A DNA stretch of 56,214 nt from Nonomuraea turkmeniaca (GTDB taxonomy: Bacteria > Actinomycetota > Actinomycetes > Streptosporangiales > Streptosporangiaceae), in NCBI RefSeq assembly GCF_005889735.1, contig NZ_VCKY01000039.1:1-56214 (forward strand), written 5' to 3'. The notes under the pieces were generated by a model, which saw nothing but the letters and a program-made list of their open reading frames with translations, had not been told where the DNA came from and did no database searches. Shown piece after piece: positions 53,201 through 56,214 of the stretch. The first letter of the stretch is position 1, and the number at the start of each line of letters is the position of its first letter. The position numbers were made by a program, and so were the translations under genes.

Positions 53201-53827
53201 ATAGGCCTCGATCATCGCCCGGTGCGCGTCCTCGGCGGCGGGATCGCTGCTCAGCACCGGACCGAGCACCTCGACCGCGCGCCCCGCCGCCCCCTCCGCG
53301 ACCGCGGCGGCGGCCAGCGCGAGCACCACCCGGCGCCTGAGCAGGTCGAGCGCCTCCCTGCTCGGGGCCGCCCAGTCGGCGTAGCGGTCCTCGGGCAGCA
53401 GCTCGGCGGCCAGGCGCTCATGTGCCTCTTCCAAGGCCGCCAGGCCGCCGTCCGCCAGCGCGGCGCCGGTCAGCGCCATGACGTGGTCGAGGTCCACCTC
53501 GACGAGCTCAGGGTGGAGCAGGAGCAGCCCGCCTTCGCCGAGCAGATAGGACGAGGGGGTACGGGCGGGCAGCTCGGGTTCGAGGGTGTGCCTGGCAGCG
53601 TGCAGCGCCACCCGCAAGCTCCTGACCGCTGCCTCCGCGTCGGACTCGGGCCAGCAGACGTCCATGATCTGGTCGCGGTGGAGTCGGTGCCCAGGGGCGA
53701 CGGCCAGCAGCTTCACCAGGGTCTTCGCGCTCGGCCTCCGCCACCTGCCCGCCGACGGCGCGGTGCCGGGCCGCTCGGCCGCGAACCCGCCCAGCAGACG
53801 CAGACGCAGGGGCGGAGGTGGAGCCAT
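50264..53827 (-). CDS. Second SARP/ATPase-type giant regulator
   Basis: 1187 residues from ATG 53827. Order: OmpR-like DNA-binding domain (RLLGGFAAERPG, PSAKTLVKLLAVAPGHRLHR), BTAD (about 90-245), AAA/NTPase with Walker A LISGEAGVGKTRLVIEAARR and Walker B LLVVLDDLHAADTG (about 285-640), then TPR-like helices to the end. In the helical region after the NTPase core a low-complexity stretch of T, D, V, S, G and A is coded by 12-bp and 18-bp tandem repeats (52119-52220). Related proteins control secondary metabolism or stress genes; the target is unknown. Confidence 0.9.
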   Translation of the reverse strand: MAPPPPLRLRLLGGFAAERPGTAPSAGRWRRPSAKTLVKLLAVAPGHRLHRDQIMDVCWPESDAEAAVRSLRVALHAARHTLEPELPARTPSSYLLGEGGLLLLHPELVEVDLDHVMALTGAALADGGLAALEEAHERLAAELLPEDRYADWAAPSREALDLLRRRVVLALAAAAVAEGAAGRAVEVLGPVLSSDPAAEDAHRAMIEAYLALGRRRNAVVQYHRCRDALAAELGARPAPETERLYRRALAQRVSMTTAPDAAASLLPAQARRPSRHNLVGREHAAELLGPERSATARLVLISGEAGVGKTRLVIEAARRHAASGALVLWGAGHEAEGHTPYGAWVEALDGYLADRPAAERAAVGSQYPELATLLPSLGLVPAEDGDHERERARIFGAVAALLTDLSARPLLVVLDDLHAADTGSAQLLCHLARSTGERPWRFLATWREEDLPADDGRRQALEAVLRHGLAQRLELMRLGRADCERLLTEAVGRPLTPAELDWAYGLSLGNPLFAIELAGAYLHDPAAARDHGGVMTTDDVTTTGDVTTTGDVTTSGVASGVASGVASGVADAGVPVAVRRLVGGRLARMNTPARRVVEVLAVAGGDAPLAEVFEVAASGLYPPMSRPAVAAALTEAIEAGVVEEREVLLDGRHVPGHGFRHPLVRLACAERLSGVVRTGLHAAYADAVLIHRPEAVDAVVYHLTRAGDPRAVPYLWRAARRAASLHANESAAGYLERLVGLLDAAGAAGAADARLAWGAALRSVGRYDVAEQVLSEALAAFRGMEAACVRTGLEGAGSEPPADRVCATVTLLAEVLVGAGQPTRARGLLAAAPATEPSVSAATRAARHLAESLTCFATGRYEESLAAATAAMDRAGEAGPLHGRRLLVRSLISRSVSLAMLGRLPAAEEAAGQALRPAEATGDAALAGTVVAQLGELACLDGRLGEARQHARRALELAIQVGDPAVVAFRTGNLGRLHLLVGDWAAGLRLVRSAVSLARPLGPSWCLPYTLVNLGTARLWTGDEKGAAACLAESVELAEATGDRQVLTDARTMLAEIAIRAGRPEEALVGEVEPAVRARALLATGDAEGAAKAAEAATPGTNRPAGIEASLVRGMALTAMGRRAEAVAVLSESVEQAEAMPFPYGLARLLEARAAASGGTSGGTVARRDLARAAHLREGLAAAAGDR
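52119..52220. repeat. In-frame 12-bp and 18-bp tandem repeats in the SARP gene
   Basis: Four 12-bp units (52119, 52131, 52143, 52155) abut three 18-bp units (52167, 52185, 52203). Read on the minus strand they give TTTGDV-like and SGVA-like repeats in a helical linker of the regulator. Confidence 0.9.
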
Positions 53828-53979
53828 GAACCGCACAATATCGGGCAATTGTCTCCCAAAACGACAGGCGGGCGGCTTGCCTGCCAGGGAGATGCGGCCC
53901 TCGCGCAGGCGCCGTGGCCGTGATACCCCATGCCCGGCGACGCGACCGAGCCAGGTCTGCCGGCAGCCGAAGCCCACGC

Positions 53980-56214
53980 TCAGAGGCGCCAGGTGATCTC
54001 TTCGCCGGGCTGGTAGCGGCAGGTGGAGCCGGTGGAGACGGACGCGCGCAGGTGGGCGGCCAGTGCGGGGTGGGCATGGTCGAGTTTGCGTAGAACGTCC
54101 CGGATCCTGGCCGTGACGGTCTTGCGGGCCCGTTCGGCCTCGTCGCCCAGGCGGCGGGTACGGCCGCCCAATCCGGCCGCACTCCGCAGCTCTTCCAGCA
54201 GCGCGGCCCGCTCCCTGTCCAACAGGGCCGCCCGCCCGTCGTCGCCCAGCTCCACGGCCCGGTCGATCTCTTCGTCGAGCTGGGTCAGGCGGTGGCGGTA
54301 GCGGGTCTTGGCCTCCTCGTCGAGCACGTCGTCCCCGCCCATCCGGCGGGCGGCCACGACGAGCTCGCCGCCTTCCGGGTCCAGCAGGCGGACGGCGGGC
54401 ACGTCCTCGCCCGGGCGGCTGAGGAGGGTGCGCAGGTCGCGTAGCCCCTTCGCGTCCGGCATGTGGACGGCCAGGCCGGCGAACGCCAGGGACCAGGTCG
54501 TTCCTTCCCGCCTGAACTCGCTCACGGCCGGGCCGGCGCTCGTGTCGTTCGGCCCGGAGCCGGACGCCTCAGCGGCCCATTGTTGTGGCGATCGGGGGCG
54601 GGGCGACCAGGAGCTCCCGAGCCGGCCCAGCGCGTCGTCCTGGCCTGTGGCGAGCAGCCGCTGCCGCGGGGCGTCGCGCAGCGGGGCCGGGCGCACGGAC
54701 TCCAGCACGTGCGGCATGCCGAGCTCGGCAGCGTCCCTGCGGACGCCGTCCAGCAGCGCTTCCGCTGCTTCCACGTCGCCGGGCAAGGCGCGGGTGAGCA
54801 GCGTCTCGGCAAGGTGGGCCCGGGTCAGGACCGACCACGGCCGAGCCTGCATGCGGTCGGCGGAGCGGTGAGCGGCGGTGAGGTTGTCGACGGCCGCGTC
54901 CCAGCGGCCCTCCGCCGCGTCCACCAGGCCGAGCCACAGGTCGTAGGGTCCGCTGATGTCCCAGCCCAGCAGCGCCACCGCCCATTGCCCGCGATGCGGG
55001 GACAGGGCGGCCCGGGCCGTGGCGCACGTCTCCGGGTCCTGGGTGGCCGCCGCCGCCTCGGCCTGCAGGCGCAACCACAGCGGCTGGGACATGCGGTCGT
55101 GGGGCTCGCCCTCGGCCAGGCGGTGCAGGGCGATCTCGACGTCCCCGCTCTGGAACGCCGTCAGCGCCTCCAGCAGTCCCGCGCACGGGTGGTTGGTGTC
55201 TCTGAGCTCGGCGAGCACCTCCTCCTGCTCCTCGACCCTGCCCTGCAGCCACGACATGGCCCAGCGGTGGTGCTGGAGCATGAAGACCATGTGGTCGTGG
55301 TGGCTGTCCAGGCGGATTTCCGACAGCAGTGACTCCGCCTCGGCGAAGCGGCCGGTCAGGGCCGCGATGATGCTCGCGTCGATCGCCGCGGTCATGACGA
55401 AGTGCGGTTGCTCGGTGCGGCGGCCCTTGGCGGCGTAGTCGTGGAAGTGGTCGAGGTAGCGGGGGTCGCCCTGCTCGATCATGGCCACCCAGCGCAGTGC
55501 TCGGGCGAAGTGCTCCAGCTCCGGGTCCGAGGTGCGGCGGGCGAGGGTGACCAGCTCGCCGGTCAGCGCCACCCGCTCCGCGGCCGTGCCCGGGCCCCAA
55601 ATGATGTCGTGGTGCGCCCACAGGCTGAACGCCAGCGCGTCGTCGTCGCCTCCCTGCCTGGCCAGCTGGGCGAGGCGGACGACCAGGTCGAGCGCGAGCC
55701 GGTCGTCCGGCGCAGAGCCCCCGACCAGCCTGGCGTGGGCCTGTCTCAGCTGGTCGAGCGCCTTGTCACGGCCATAGTGGGAGCGCAGGGTCAGCGCGAC
55801 GCGGGCGGGCAGCTCGGCGTCGTCGAGGTCGGCTGCGATGGCGGCGGCCTGCTCGAAGAGCCGGCGCGCCTCGTCGGCCTCGCCGATGTGATGCAGCTCC
55901 TTGCCGAGCTCGAGTGCCACGATCGCGTGGGTGCGGGGGTCCCCGGCGGCGCTCAGCTCGTGCGCCCGCCGCAGGTGGCCCAGCTGCTCCTCGCCCGCCA
56001 TCCGGCCCCGCGCGTCCCGGGCCGCGGCGAGCAGCAGGTCCGTTGCCTGTCCTGGGTCGACGCGATCGCCCGCGAGGTACGCATGCCTGGCCAGGTCGCT
56101 CGGCAGCACCTTGCCCGCGAGGCCGGACACGCCTCCGCGCGCGGGCGAGCCTCCGAGGGCGGTCGGGCGGTCGGGGGCGGATGGTTGATCGAGGGCGGTC
56201 GGGCGGTCGTGGGC
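53980..56214 (-). CDS. Large ATPase-type regulator, C-terminal part (5' end beyond window)
   Basis: The frame is open to the right edge; at least 745 codons are present. The visible part is almost all helical TPR-like repeat (GMAGEEQLGHLRRAHELSAA-type segments), then a conserved actinobacterial C-terminal module: LHMPDAKGLRDLRTLLSRPG, YRHRLTQLDEEIDRAVELGD, RARKTVTARIRDVLRKLDH and CRYQPGEEITW. That module ends many AAA-containing 1000-residue regulators. The nucleotide-binding domain should lie beyond the window. A GTG at 56130 is in frame but is probably not the start. Confidence 0.8.
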   Translation of the reverse strand, partial: AHDRPTALDQPSAPDRPTALGGSPARGGVSGLAGKVLPSDLARHAYLAGDRVDPGQATDLLLAAARDARGRMAGEEQLGHLRRAHELSAAGDPRTHAIVALELGKELHHIGEADEARRLFEQAAAIAADLDDAELPARVALTLRSHYGRDKALDQLRQAHARLVGGSAPDDRLALDLVVRLAQLARQGGDDDALAFSLWAHHDIIWGPGTAAERVALTGELVTLARRTSDPELEHFARALRWVAMIEQGDPRYLDHFHDYAAKGRRTEQPHFVMTAAIDASIIAALTGRFAEAESLLSEIRLDSHHDHMVFMLQHHRWAMSWLQGRVEEQEEVLAELRDTNHPCAGLLEALTAFQSGDVEIALHRLAEGEPHDRMSQPLWLRLQAEAAAATQDPETCATARAALSPHRGQWAVALLGWDISGPYDLWLGLVDAAEGRWDAAVDNLTAAHRSADRMQARPWSVLTRAHLAETLLTRALPGDVEAAEALLDGVRRDAAELGMPHVLESVRPAPLRDAPRQRLLATGQDDALGRLGSSWSPRPRSPQQWAAEASGSGPNDTSAGPAVSEFRREGTTWSLAFAGLAVHMPDAKGLRDLRTLLSRPGEDVPAVRLLDPEGGELVVAARRMGGDDVLDEEAKTRYRHRLTQLDEEIDRAVELGDDGRAALLDRERAALLEELRSAAGLGGRTRRLGDEAERARKTVTARIRDVLRKLDHAHPALAAHLRASVSTGSTCRYQPGEEITWRL
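56154..56209. repeat. 36-bp direct repeat at the window edge, in frame
   Basis: A 20-bp unit occurs twice (56154-56173 and 56190-56209), 36 bp apart, and gives two DRPTAL-type peptides in the partial regulator. The array may continue outside the window. Confidence 0.6.

Noticed and set aside
50303..53923. 1206-codon plus-strand frame
   Set aside because: Antisense shadow of the second SARP gene, with only R/G/Q/H-rich sequence.

Overview
The window reads as a piece of an actinomycete chromosome. It has very high GC with strong third-position GC bias, many GTG/TTG starts and large SARP-type regulators. It also carries GPP34, PF04672-type methyltransferase and YbaB-type ORFs next to type VII secretion (ESX) substrates. 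The mix resembles Nonomuraea or other Streptosporangiaceae; this assignment is by gene content only. No rRNA, tRNA, CRISPR array, transposase or phage gene was seen.

Left part (1-8.9 kb): the 3' end of an ABC substrate-binding protein, then two divergent secreted enzymes (a peptidoglycan amidase and a GHL10 glycosidase) that end in nearly the same golvesin-like domain. Next are an orphan, degenerate histidine kinase and a compact ESX effector locus. That locus has two YbaB/EbfC proteins on one side, facing an EspC-like protein, a secreted-toxin candidate with a DUF4258-like C-terminus and a DUF2283 protein that probably provides immunity. It is followed by a copper monooxygenase-like gene broken by an internal deletion.

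8.9-29.4 kb: a TetR/PLP-enzyme pair, a PadR regulator with a small secreted protein, and a modular GH9 cellulase. The cellulase promoter carries an exact CebR/CelR operator plus a second palindrome. Then come an acetyltransferase, an APC permease, a GPP34 protein, an Amidase_3 lipoprotein-like enzyme, a methyltransferase, a FAD monooxygenase, a 1115-residue SARP regulator, an AAA+/TPR-membrane pair (AAA+ gene frameshifted near its start) and an OmpA-like lipoprotein pseudogene.

29.4-42.4 kb is transport-rich. A tightly overlapping Opp/Dpp-type operon (binding protein, two permeases, fused ATPase, GNAT) has a Zur-like box over a probable leaderless promoter. A PucR regulator and an acyl-CoA ligase lie divergent from a complete Liv-type importer, which suggests uptake and CoA activation of an organic acid.

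42.4-56.2 kb: an MFS exporter, an NAD-dependent epimerase, an AEC carrier, and a winged-helix/membrane-protein pair behind a 53-bp perfect inverted repeat holding two identical-type operators. These are followed by a 1094-residue subtilase, a TusA-like protein, a second giant SARP/ATPase regulator and the C-terminal part of a third large regulator that runs off the window. Several reading-frame lesions and in-frame minisatellites are reported separately.
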